Positions 23,146 to 31,997 of a DNA stretch of 64,000 nucleotides are shown here, piece after piece (within the stretch, counting starts at the first letter, position 1; each line of letters starts with the position of its first letter). This DNA is from Caecitellus pseudoparvulus (lineage: Eukaryota > Bigyra: Bicosoecida): the NCBI GenBank assembly GCA_965644315.1, contig CBFFRQ010000018.1:682001-746000 (forward strand), read 5' to 3'. The notes under the pieces are model-generated. The model searched no databases. It worked only from the letters and a program-made list of their open reading frames with translations, and was not told the origin of the DNA. The translations under genes were made by a program, and so were the position numbers.

Positions 23146-24474
23146 ATGGACGAGGGCCGGTGAGTGCGCAGGAAGTCGCCGAGTGCTGCGTGCCGCCGCA
23201 CAGCGACTCTCTGTGGCATCAGGCAACACTCTTTCCCGCTGCCCTTGCAGCTTCTCCAAGTTCTGCCTGGACTGCGAGGTTGTGGATGGCAAGGTGTTGT
23301 CACCACATGACGTGACCCTTGCTTTTCAAAGGGTGTGTGCGGGAACTCGCCGCTGGGCACCCTCCCACCCGTATCCAGCACTCGACCACGTGCGAGCTCA
23401 TGGCGCAGGTTCTGTCGAGGCGCACCTCCTCCCGCTTCGCTGGGCTGTCCCAAGCATCGAACGCTGCACGGCTGGACTACAGCGAGGCTCTGGAGGCGCT
23501 GCGGTTCCTGGCGTGGACACGGTATCGCAGCGCCTCTCCCTCCCGAGCTCACGCCTTCGAAGTTCTGGCTCAGGCCATGCTAGACAGCCCCGCTGGGCAG
23601 CGCGGGGGGCCCACCCTGAACACGACCACAGTGCGTGCACACTGCGGCTTGAACCCTTGCCGGGCCAGCGCCCTTCACTTCCCGCCTGTCCCCACAGAGG
23701 ACCGCCACCTCTTCTGGCGTGTTCGCCCGACTCACGGATGCACGGGGATTCACCGGGACGCACCAGTCCAGATCACGCCGGCTGCAACGCGAGGCCGCGC
23801 GCATCACCGCCCAGGGCCGGGCGGCCCTCGCATCCACCATGATGGACAGCAGCGACATCCAAGCCGTCATCGGGAGCAGGCAGCAGCAGGACGTCGTGCC
23901 GTCACCCGTCGCAGCTGCAGGCAGGGGGCTCATGGGGGCACCACAGCGCATCAGTCGCCACCGCCGGGTGTCCATGACCGCGGAGCAGCGGGAAGCTGCG
24001 CAGGCAGCGCGGCGGACACGGGCCATATTGGCCGACTTTGGCGACCCCAGCGCAGAGGAGATGGAGGACGCCCCTCCACCTGCCGGCGAGGTGGGTAGCA
24101 GGCTCCCTTTGCGAGCACACACCAGCGCAGGCACACGAAGCACCATGCAGCAGGTTCCCGTCCTGTCCCCCATCACCTCCGCATCAAAGCAGGGGTGGGA
24201 TGCGTTCGCCCCCAGCTCTGCCGCCCGGCGGTCGCCCGCATCAAGGGCGAAGGGCAGTGCCTCCCGGACTTCTGAGTCCCCACGCGCTGCGAGGCGCGGC
24301 TGGCAGGCGCCGCAGTCTCCCAGATTTGGCCATGCAAGGCGCTTGCGGCCTGCTGCCATCCAGCGTGCACGCTCCCGAGCGCACCAGGCTGACTTCGCTG
24401 TGGCAGGCGTGTCGCCTCGGCGGGGCCTAGTGCAACAGGTGCTTGGAGAAGAGGGTGGAGAATATGATCAGTAG
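23146..24474 (+). CDS. TPPP/p25-alpha domain protein
   Basis: Member of the tubulin polymerization promoting protein family; relatives bind and bundle microtubules and occur in cilia. Exons are 23146-23159 (14 nt), 23251-23332, 23409-23630 and 23698-24474, with introns of 91, 76 and 67 bp, giving 364 residues. The spliced N terminus MDEGRFSKFCLDCEVVDGK matches the p25-alpha opening. It continues with SPHDVTLAFQRV, LDYSEALEALRFLA and, after the third intron, GVFARLTDARGFTGTHQ, the family's LTD...YTGTHK signature. Residues after about 150 are basic and low complexity (Arg, Ser, Ala, Pro), unlike short animal TPPP3. The tiny first exon is inferred from phase and the family start. An ATGCAT lies 16 bp after the stop. 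Confidence 0.87.
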
Positions 24475-24602
24475 CCACAGCGAGGCATAATGCATACCCT
24501 TCAAAAGTCACCCGCTGCCAGCCCCACCATCCGCCAGACCCCCTGCCCAGCTGCGGCGTGTTGATCGGCAAGCCATCACTGGAAAGAACACGACCCAGGG
24601 CC

Positions 24603-25555
24603 ATGGCTGCCACGCGCCTGTGCTTCAGCGCACGACGACATGCTGGTTCAAACCCTTACGTGTTGAGATTCGCCTGCAAACCATGGGTGCCACCAGTGTC
24701 CCCTCCGCAGAGGGCCGCTGTGCCTGCTGCGGCATTAGCGTCGCGAGGCGGATTGCGGTATTACTGGGTTGCGAAGCCAGTTCACAACGCCAGGCAAGGC
24801 ACCGCCACCGGCGGGCTTGCATCAACTGCACTGGCCCGTGTAGTGCAGTGCAGCACACGTCGTGTACGATGGCTCTCCCAGCAACAGGAGGTGCCGAGCG
24901 GCGCACCTGTGCCGCCGCCCCCTTTCACCTGGTCTGGCTTCCTGGCTGCCCCCATCAAGACCACCAAGGAGCAGTGGGCCGCCAACAAGGCACTGTTCAA
25001 GTCGTACGGAACCTTCGCCATCACGGTGTACGCTGGCGTGTATGTCACGACGCTGGGCTTGATCTACAGCCTCCTGCATTTCGGACTGGTGGAAGGTGCG
25101 TGGGCCAGCGGCCGCCTGCACTGGACTGCACAGCCACCCCCGCGGCACCCTCCCTGCGCACAGGCCCTGATGTTAACGCCCTGTTGAATGGCTGGAGTGT
25201 GAAGAAGTACTTTACCGAGTCTGACATCGAGCTGAGCCCGTTCTGGACGCGCTTCCTCACCGCCTGGTTGCTCACCAAAACCACGGAGCCCCTGCGCATG
25301 ATTGGGACCGCTGCTGCCTTGCCCGTGCTGGTGCGCTACACCCCTGCCCGTGTCCTGCAGCTGTTCGGCATCAACAAGGCTGACTCCTCAGCTGCCATCG
25401 GGCGCATGGTCACTCGCGCCGCCCACGCTCGGACAGCAGTTCGAGCCCGCGTGAACATGGCCAGGGAACGGGCTGGGGGCGGTGCAAACAAGGTGGGTGG
25501 GGCGTCCGAGGCAGGCAAAGGGGGGGGCAGCTCACCGGGGCCCTCGGAGCGTTGA
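24603..25555 (+). CDS. FAM210/DUF1279-like mitochondrial membrane protein
   Basis: Exons are 24603-25095 and 25164-25555, with a 68-bp intron, giving 294 residues. About 100 N-terminal residues rich in Arg, Ala and Ser look like a long mitochondrial presequence. The DUF1279 core follows: ALFKSYGTFAITVYAGVYVT, with one hydrophobic membrane segment (TVYAGVYVTTLGLIYSLLHF), then NGWSVKKYF and LLTKTTEPLRMIGTAAALP, a second weakly hydrophobic helix. FAM210 proteins sit in the mitochondrial inner membrane and affect mitochondrial translation; that role is known for animals only. The tail is Gly/Ala/Ser-rich. It converges on the ISCA1-like gene with a 62-bp gap. Confidence 0.82.
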
Positions 25556-25558
25556 CTT

Positions 25559-25572
25559 GCCAATGCATTGGC
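25559..25572. other. Palindrome GCCAATGCATTGGC between convergent genes
   Basis: A perfect 14-bp palindrome 4 bp after the FAM210-like stop and 46 bp from the ISCA1-like stop. It is the longest of the ATGCAT-centred palindromes in convergent gaps of this window. Confidence 0.6.
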
Positions 25573-25617
25573 CGCGGCACAACTACGCGCAGGCGCCCTC
25601 ACGGGCCGGCACGACTT

Positions 25618-26220
25618 CTAAACATTAAAGCTCTCGCCACACCCACAGCTGCCTTTTGCGTTGGGGTTGTTGAACACGAACTCTGCACGCAAGTCATCTT
25701 CCTGTGGAGCAGGCGTGGGCAGCCTGTGCATGAGTGCGAGGGGGGTTGGAGGCGGCGGACGCACATGCCAGTCCATCGTGGTGCCAATGACGGACAGCAG
25801 AGCGCGGTTGTCAATGTAGACTTTGATCCCGCCCACGTCCACCACTTCATCAAGCTTCTGCTTCTCCGTCGCATAGTTCAGTGTGTAAGATAGGCCATTG
25901 CATCCCCCTGCGCTGGGCGCCGCCGCTGAACGTGACGTCACTATGCAACGCTGCTGGGCGACGCGCACGCACGAGTCTTGAGGCCCAGCCGAATCCCTAG
26001 CGCATCTGGCTTCTTCTGCAGGAGGGAAGCAATGCGCCCCACCGCCGCTTCAGTCTGCGCGTTGAGCAAGCGACTTGCATCCAGCCCGCAGGCAGCACCA
26101 CCTCGGCCTCGCAATACGCACCACCTCGATGGGTGCGCGCAGCGGCCGACGAGGGCGACTGGCCGTCACCTTTCCTGCTGCCCGCTGCAGTACTGCAGCA
26201 GTAGCTCGCAGCGCAGCCAT
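25618..26220 (-). CDS. ISCA1: Iron-sulfur cluster assembly protein, ISCA1/IscA type
   Basis: A-type scaffold or carrier for the mitochondrial [4Fe-4S] assembly steps. Exons are 26220-26122, 26054-25973, 25907-25765 and 25701-25618, with introns of 67, 65 and 63 bp, giving 135 residues. Exon 1 is a basic presequence (MAALRATAAVLQRAAGK) ending APIEV. Then come TEAAVGRIASLL, IRLGLKTRGCNGLSYTL with the first cluster Cys, KVYIDNRALLSVIGTTMDW, and DDLRAEFVFNNPNAKG followed by SCGCGESFNV with the C-G-C pair. The C terminus is that of ISCA1 rather than ISCA2. Length and motif spacing are normal, and each splice restores a conserved run. Confidence 0.95.
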
Positions 26221-26729
26221 GGCTGGAGTCTTCAGTCGCAAGGGAGCCTAGCGTGCACGACAGAACCCCTATCAACAGCTCCCACGAAACGCTGAAACGC
26301 AAGCAAAACTGGTCGCCTCCGCTGCTTCGCAGACCCTGCGCAAGCACACACAGCAGTTGCGCTGGGAAATCACCCGCAGTTGACACTGGTGCTGCTACGT
26401 TGCCTGTGTATGTGCGTATGAATTTGAGCGCGTACGCGTAGCGCAAGGACTACGCGGCGATTCGCGGCCGAATGCCAGCCAACGTGCCCTGCGCTGAGGG
26501 GTGCCTGGCGGCGCAACATGCAACTGAGTACGTCGCCCAAACTCTAGTAAATCCAGATGATCACTTTTCTCTGCGGGAGACTCCCGTGCACGACGAACAG
26601 CACATGACCGGGACCGGACACTCGCTGCCACGCTGTCCTTGCCAGCACGCGATTGAACCACCAAGGGGAAAGGGGCAGGCAAGCAGAAGGCCGGCCGCTC
26701 TGGGCCATCAAAGTGTTGGATGAAGCGGC
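26221..26729. other. Divergent intergenic region, ISCA1-like / IQ-motif gene
   Basis: 509 bp between divergent starts. It includes a 10-bp palindrome CGCGTACGCG near 26429-26438, inside an alternating GC/AT stretch. I see no gene. It presumably contains both promoters. Confidence 0.4.
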
Positions 26730-28262
26730 ATGCATTCCCGACACAGCTCTAGCCCTCGCCGGAGTGCCCTGGCCACGGCTGGATCGCTGTCACTGAATCA
26801 GTCGCTGCGACGTGGTGAGGGTACGAGAAGGAAGTCGCGCTCGCCGCGCCCGGCAAGGGGGCAAAGTGAGACCGGTGGTGCGCGTTCGTTTCATGAGCAT
26901 AATCAGAAGCAAGTTGACTTGCTGAGGCGCCAAGCGGCCGCCTTGCGAGCAGAGCTGGGGCTGCCGCCACTGCTGCCCGAGGACGTTTCTGCGAGTGACC
27001 ACTTGCCGCCATCTGCCTTGTCCGCTGCCGGCGAAGGAAGAGGCGCTGAGGCACAGCAGGAAACCAAATCCGCCAGCAATGTGTCTCCTCTGAGTGGCCT
27101 TCATGGCGAGCCGCGCCAGCCAACTGGGCGCCCCACGGCGCCCCGACCCAGTGCCCAGACAATCAGCGCACCAGCAGTGCCACGATTAAATGCCCTGTCG
27201 GGGCTGGGTTTCCGACCCCTGCCCCCGTCTGTCTTCGAGCACGGCAAGTCGCACTCGGCCCGCATGCCCTGGGCACCGCATGCTCGCAGCACTGCCTTCA
27301 CGTCCTCCTTCATGGAGAACGGGCGCATTGTCCCTTTCACCGACTCAAGCATCGGCTCCTACCAGCGCGCAGCGGAGCGCGAAGCCAAGAGCGCGCGCAG
27401 CACCGCTCGTAAAGCCCTCGCCAGGCAAGAACGATTCAGGCGGGCCAGGGAGCGGTACGAGCAGCGGCAAGAGGTGCTGCGCGAGCAGGCAGCACAGAGC
27501 CGGCGCGAGGCACGACGCCAACGCCGCGCAGCAGTCACCATCCAGCGGGCAGTGCGAGCCTGGAGGCAGAGGATCTGGGCCCTGTACTTGAATTTCAAGC
27601 GCCAGGACACTGCTGCACGCCTGGTGCAGGGCGCGTATCGCCGTGTGCGTAGCCGGCGGGAGAGTGTGCGCCTGCTGGCTCGCATGCGGGAGGTGGTGCG
27701 GCACGCCATGGCTGTGCGGCGTATTGAGAAGCATGTCCGGCTGTGGCTGCTGCGCCGGAGGTCCATGGCTGTCGTGCGTGCCCTGCGTGCCGAGGCGCAG
27801 GTGCGCAGGGAGGCAGTGCACCGGGAGCTGCGCAAGCTCAGTGCCACGCGTGTGCAGGCCCTCACACGGCGGTGGTTGGCTCGGCGCCGAGCGGCAGAAA
27901 TCCGCAACGCACGAGCGAATGCTGTCCAGCGCAGCGTCCTGCAGTCGTGGTTCGGTGGGGCCCAGCTCCTGGCCCCCGGCAGCTTGGAGCCGCAGGGCCC
28001 GCTGGCAGGGCTGCCCGTCGTGACAGACTTACCCGTGGCCGGGCCAGTGACGTCAGGCCTGGACCGGGACTTGTCCTTCGGGCCCAAAGCGGACAGCAGC
28101 TTGCAGGGGCGTGCCCACGGTGCTGCGCCTGGCATCCCGCCCACCCCGCTGGGCCTGCGCGCGTCGTCGTCCGAAGGGCTGCCGAGCGGAGCACCCACCA
28201 CGGTGTTCTTTCGCAGTCAAGGAGCCGGAGCGCAGGCTGCAACAGCAGTGGCACTGGGTTAA
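26730..28262 (+). CDS. IQ-motif protein
   Basis: Single exon, 510 residues. The N-terminal half is low complexity (Ser, Arg, Pro) with one short helix (QVDLLRRQAAALRAELGLP). From about residue 215 a very basic helical region begins, followed by three or four IQ-type motifs: AVTIQRAVRAWRQR, AARLVQGAYRRVRSRR, IEKHVRLWLLRRR and ATRVQALTRRWLARRR. IQ motifs bind calmodulin or EF-hand light chains. The C-terminal 100 residues are Pro/Gly/Ser-rich. Such proteins are common in ciliary and cytoskeletal complexes, and this one lies near CEP120-like and TPPP-like genes, but its true partner is unknown. The ATG itself lies in an ATGCAT. Confidence 0.75.
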   Translation: MHSRHSSSPRRSALATAGSLSLNQSLRRGEGTRRKSRSPRPARGQSETGGARSFHEHNQKQVDLLRRQAAALRAELGLPPLLPEDVSASDHLPPSALSAAGEGRGAEAQQETKSASNVSPLSGLHGEPRQPTGRPTAPRPSAQTISAPAVPRLNALSGLGFRPLPPSVFEHGKSHSARMPWAPHARSTAFTSSFMENGRIVPFTDSSIGSYQRAAEREAKSARSTARKALARQERFRRARERYEQRQEVLREQAAQSRREARRQRRAAVTIQRAVRAWRQRIWALYLNFKRQDTAARLVQGAYRRVRSRRESVRLLARMREVVRHAMAVRRIEKHVRLWLLRRRSMAVVRALRAEAQVRREAVHRELRKLSATRVQALTRRWLARRRAAEIRNARANAVQRSVLQSWFGGAQLLAPGSLEPQGPLAGLPVVTDLPVAGPVTSGLDRDLSFGPKADSSLQGRAHGAAPGIPPTPLGLRASSSEGLPSGAPTTVFFRSQGAGAQAATAVALG

Positions 28263-28388
28263 AATTCATTCGCCTTCAGTCCATGCAGGGGTGAAACAGT
28301 TGTTGCTGCTGCAGCAGTGTGACGTCGCCCGCAGGACTGAGGCCAGCACTGCTGCAGCCTCCTGCACCAGCTGCCTCCGGTGCCGAGC

Positions 28389-31300
28389 ATGGCAAGCTTG
28401 GCTCGTCGTGGAGTGCAGCACCTGGACTACACATTTCCAGGTCTCCTTAGGCGCTCTGTGAACCTGGCCCGGCGATGTCCTGTCGCCGTGGCAGCGCCGT
28501 CCACAGAAGCAAGCCTGAGGCCATTTTCCGCATCCGCTCCCGGCTTCCTGGAGGGTGCCAGCGCGGGAGTCAAGGCACTGTGGGAGGCGCACAGGGCGGG
28601 AAGTTTGCCGAAAGCGCTTGAAGCCCTGCGTTCCATCCACGCTGAGGCCGTTCCCAGTCCGCTGACGCAGCAGCTGGCCTTGCCCTTGCTCAGCAGTCCC
28701 ACGGCCGCCGCTCGCGATGTGGTGTCTGCCGTGGCCCTTCTGAACCTAGACCCCGCCGATGCGGAGCACATCCTTGTAGCTGCACTGAGGGAAGATGCAG
28801 GCAGTTTGCCTGCAGTCATGGCTGAACTTGGGGACGCTGCTGCGGCGGCAGTTGCCTTTCGAGTTGCCGCGGCAGCACACGCTCCCAAGTCCCTTGCCCA
28901 CGCCTTGAGCCGGGCCCCGGAGCAGTGGGAGGCCGAGGGACGTTGGAGCAGACGTGCCCTCCTCGCCCAGCAAGCTGCCCTGCAACGGGTCGTGGAGGGC
29001 GGACCGTCCACCTGGGAGGCACTGCTGCTACACCCGGGTCTGCACGCCACTCACCACACGGTTGCCAGGCTGCTCAAGGATCACCTGCCTGTGCCAGCCA
29101 CGCACCAGAGCAGCTTCATGACTGGATACGCGACCATTCCTGCCGTCGGAGGCGCCTTGCGAGGCCTGGGGTGGAGCTCTGACCCACACCTCCTCCTGCC
29201 TCACCTGCAAGCTGCCGTCCAAGCCACGGCGGCAGGCGCCCCACCCGCAGAGGAGGATGCTGCGAGGCTCCTGGAAGTGGCAGGCGATACATTGGGTGCG
29301 GGGACACCGGTGTCGTTTGAGGTCGAGTGGAGGCAGGTGCTGCACCACGCCACCGCCCTGGCGCTGGGCCTGGAGCAGCCCCGCGCAGCCGCGGGCCTGG
29401 CCACAGAGGCTGCCTCGGCGCTGCGAGGACGCCGCCTTCTGCCGTCAGCGCCACTGGCACAGCTGGTGCAGCTCTCAGCAGTCCTGGAGGTGGCCCGGGA
29501 GCTGCTCGCCGCCGGCGACGTGCAGCCCGCGCCTCGAATCCCAGCCTCCCTCCTCGCCTGCCTGTCCACAACACCCCTCAAGGCTGCCTTCAGGGACGCT
29601 GCTGCCCTGCCGCCAGCAGACATGCTGGCCCTCTTTGCCAACGGGCTTGGGCCGCCGGATGCCTGCACACTGCTCGGCAGCCTCGCCGCCGCACATTCGG
29701 CCATGGAGACGCAGTTCATGTCGCACTGGCTGGAGCCGCAGCCCACGCCCCTCGCGTCAGAGGCGTACACCCTGCGACACAAGGCAGCATGCCAAGCTGC
29801 AACAGCATGTGGTGCAGCCCTGCCCCCGCCCCTGACAGGCGTCCTGAGTGGGTGGACTGCCGCTGGACCAAGCCACTCTGCCGAAGCGGCGTTGGAGACT
29901 CGTGTGCTGCTGGCAGGTGGCCCAGGCACAGTGCCGTCAGAGGAACAGGTCCATGAAGCTGTTACTTCTGCCCTGGGGCGCGGCATGCCCCTGACTCGGC
30001 TGCTCGACCTCGTCGGAGAGCTGGGTCGGGTGGGGCCGCTGCCCGCCTCCGCCATGCAGCAGGTCGTGGCGGCGGCAGTCGTGCGACGTGACGCACAGGC
30101 ATTGGCCCGTGCCCTTGTCCTGTGCCCTGCTGATGCGGTGCAGTGGAGCTGCCCCTCAGCGCACGAAGGAGGAGGGCCCTTGCACCCGCGTGATTGGCTG
30201 GCTGGCGCTAGGCGCGGCGGCCCCTCCTCAGTTCTTGCCAGCGCATCTCGCGCCTTGCGAAGGGTTCGGCCAGCGAGCCCTGCTGCGAGGTCGGCTGCTG
30301 AGCGCTTGCTGGAGCAGGTGAGCGTGGCCCTGCAGTGGGCGCCTGCAGAGGCGGCTGGGACGCTCGAGGCGGAACGTGAGCCCGCCACAACCCAGCCAGC
30401 GGCAGGGCCCGCCGTCTCCGGCGTGCAGTTGCGAGACATGAACTCGCTGCCGAGGGATGCTGCCCAGGCTCAAGCGTGCCTGGAGGAGCTTGGCGAAACG
30501 TACACGGCTGCCTCCCACTTTCTCTTGGCTGGGGGATTGCAGGGGGCGGGCGGGCGACCCATGGCGTGGGGTCCACCCCATGCCATGACGTCTCCGGCGA
30601 CACGTCACACGCCACCCCGACAGGAATGGGCCAGTTTGCCCATGGGCTCGGCGCCCTCCGCTGCAAAGACCCTGAGTGCCTTCGTGGGGCACCTGGCCGC
30701 TGCATTCGACGAGAGTATGCCGCCTCTGGAGGCTGTTGCCCGCGACCCTGTCGCCCAGGCAGCGTACTCGGCCGCCCTCTCAGACATGCTGTCTGTCGCT
30801 GACACTGCAACAGCCGTGGAGATGGACCCGCTGCATGTTTCGTCCCAGGCGTCAACGGACCTGGCAGGCAGCTCAGGTCAACTCAGCACAGAGGCACTGC
30901 CTGACCAAGCAGGGCTTGAGTACGCCTCCGCAGCTGGTGTTGCAGCACGAATGAGCCAGCTTTTGGATGCACCGAGCACCATCGGGCATGGACCCCCTCC
31001 TGCCATCCACAGCACAGTGCTGAACCCAGCAGCCACGCTGGCTGTGGTGCGGCGGCAATCGCGGCGCCTGGGCCAGTGGGTCCGCGATGCGGCGGCGCAC
31101 TCCGCTCGAGAAGAGGCCTTGCCCCCCCCCCCTGACGTGGATGCACTGGACGCACTGGTGCATGCTGCACATGCTGCCTTGGTGGATGCCACACCGCCTG
31201 TGACAGAACACACTCCTCAGGCCAGCGACCTGCCGCAGCGGCGCCTGCGAGCCACCTGGCTGTGCCGGGTGCCCCCAACGGCAGCCTTGCTAGCTCGGGC

Positions 31301-31976
31301 GGAAGGCTCCGTGCGTCGGGACCAGCAACAGAAGTCCCGAAAGTGGATGAGTGCATTCTTCCAAAGCATGTCTCGTCTGCGGCAGGCTGAGCTAGATGCG
31401 TCAGCGCCGTTGTTCAACTCCGTGGCGGGCATGGCACGCACGGCACTGCCGGCATCTCAACGCCATGCCATGACCCTCGCTGCCATCCAGCAGCACTTGG
31501 CCCACCCAGAGCGCCTGCCCACCTTGGAGGTGTCTGTCGTGGATCCATCGGTGCCAGAGCGCTTGACAGTGCAAGTGGACATTCAGACGGGCACCGCCAC
31601 GCTGCGACGCACGCCACAGCCGCAAGAAGAGGAGGCGGCACAACCAGCGACAGCTGCAGCACCCTCAGACCAATCAGGGCCGGTCGTGCAGGTTCCGGTG
31701 TCGTCTGAGGCGACTGAGTGGTCCCCATCGCCAAGTCAGCTGCTGAAGGTGGTCCGGCCATGGCACAGCTACATCACTCCGCAGCAGTTCGCCAGCGCTC
31801 TGCACCCCACTGTGCAAGAGAGTCCTTCTGACCCTGTGCCTGATCACATCCCCCGTGTGTCGCACCAGCATGTGCAGCTGCTGGCCACTGCTGCCTTGCT
31901 GGCCACCCGCGCCCAGGTCCCGCTGCCTGACCCTGCCCTACGCCCGCGACGAAGCAGACGCAGCACGGAGCGGTGA
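28389..31976 (+). CDS. Large unrecognised protein with probable mitochondrial presequence
   Basis: Single open frame of 1,195 residues from the first ATG; the upstream GTG at 28380 is not needed. The N terminus MASLARRGVQHL through SVNLARRCP is basic and Ser/Ala-rich, like a mitochondrial presequence, ending near RPFSASAPG. The rest is Ala/Leu-rich and mostly helical, with irregular helix pairs that recall organellar helical-repeat RNA-binding proteins. I do not see a clear PPR, OPR or mTERF repeat. Near the C terminus KSRKWMSAFFQSMSRLRQAE and a short beta-like segment (LEVSVVDPSVPERLTVQVD) stand out. Coding is supported by length, the strong open frame and gene spacing. It ends 21 bp from the next convergent stop. 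Function unknown. Confidence 0.65.
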   Translation: MASLARRGVQHLDYTFPGLLRRSVNLARRCPVAVAAPSTEASLRPFSASAPGFLEGASAGVKALWEAHRAGSLPKALEALRSIHAEAVPSPLTQQLALPLLSSPTAAARDVVSAVALLNLDPADAEHILVAALREDAGSLPAVMAELGDAAAAAVAFRVAAAAHAPKSLAHALSRAPEQWEAEGRWSRRALLAQQAALQRVVEGGPSTWEALLLHPGLHATHHTVARLLKDHLPVPATHQSSFMTGYATIPAVGGALRGLGWSSDPHLLLPHLQAAVQATAAGAPPAEEDAARLLEVAGDTLGAGTPVSFEVEWRQVLHHATALALGLEQPRAAAGLATEAASALRGRRLLPSAPLAQLVQLSAVLEVARELLAAGDVQPAPRIPASLLACLSTTPLKAAFRDAAALPPADMLALFANGLGPPDACTLLGSLAAAHSAMETQFMSHWLEPQPTPLASEAYTLRHKAACQAATACGAALPPPLTGVLSGWTAAGPSHSAEAALETRVLLAGGPGTVPSEEQVHEAVTSALGRGMPLTRLLDLVGELGRVGPLPASAMQQVVAAAVVRRDAQALARALVLCPADAVQWSCPSAHEGGGPLHPRDWLAGARRGGPSSVLASASRALRRVRPASPAARSAAERLLEQVSVALQWAPAEAAGTLEAEREPATTQPAAGPAVSGVQLRDMNSLPRDAAQAQACLEELGETYTAASHFLLAGGLQGAGGRPMAWGPPHAMTSPATRHTPPRQEWASLPMGSAPSAAKTLSAFVGHLAAAFDESMPPLEAVARDPVAQAAYSAALSDMLSVADTATAVEMDPLHVSSQASTDLAGSSGQLSTEALPDQAGLEYASAAGVAARMSQLLDAPSTIGHGPPPAIHSTVLNPAATLAVVRRQSRRLGQWVRDAAAHSAREEALPPPPDVDALDALVHAAHAALVDATPPVTEHTPQASDLPQRRLRATWLCRVPPTAALLARAEGSVRRDQQQKSRKWMSAFFQSMSRLRQAELDASAPLFNSVAGMARTALPASQRHAMTLAAIQQHLAHPERLPTLEVSVVDPSVPERLTVQVDIQTGTATLRRTPQPQEEEAAQPATAAAPSDQSGPVVQVPVSSEATEWSPSPSQLLKVVRPWHSYITPQQFASALHPTVQESPSDPVPDHIPRVSHQHVQLLATAALLATRAQVPLPDPALRPRRSRRSTER

Positions 31977-31986
31977 ATGCATGCAT
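31977..31986. other. Palindrome ATGCATGCAT between convergent genes
   Basis: Begins on the base after the upstream stop codon and fills half of the 21-bp gap between two convergent genes. Same family as the palindromes at 8699, 25559 and 36824. Confidence 0.6.
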
Positions 31987-31997
31987 CCTGGTGTGCA

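Noticed and set aside
29201-30439. 412-codon open frame on the minus strand
   Set aside because: Antisense of the 28389-31976 gene. GC-rich codons in one frame make stop-free antisense frames common here.
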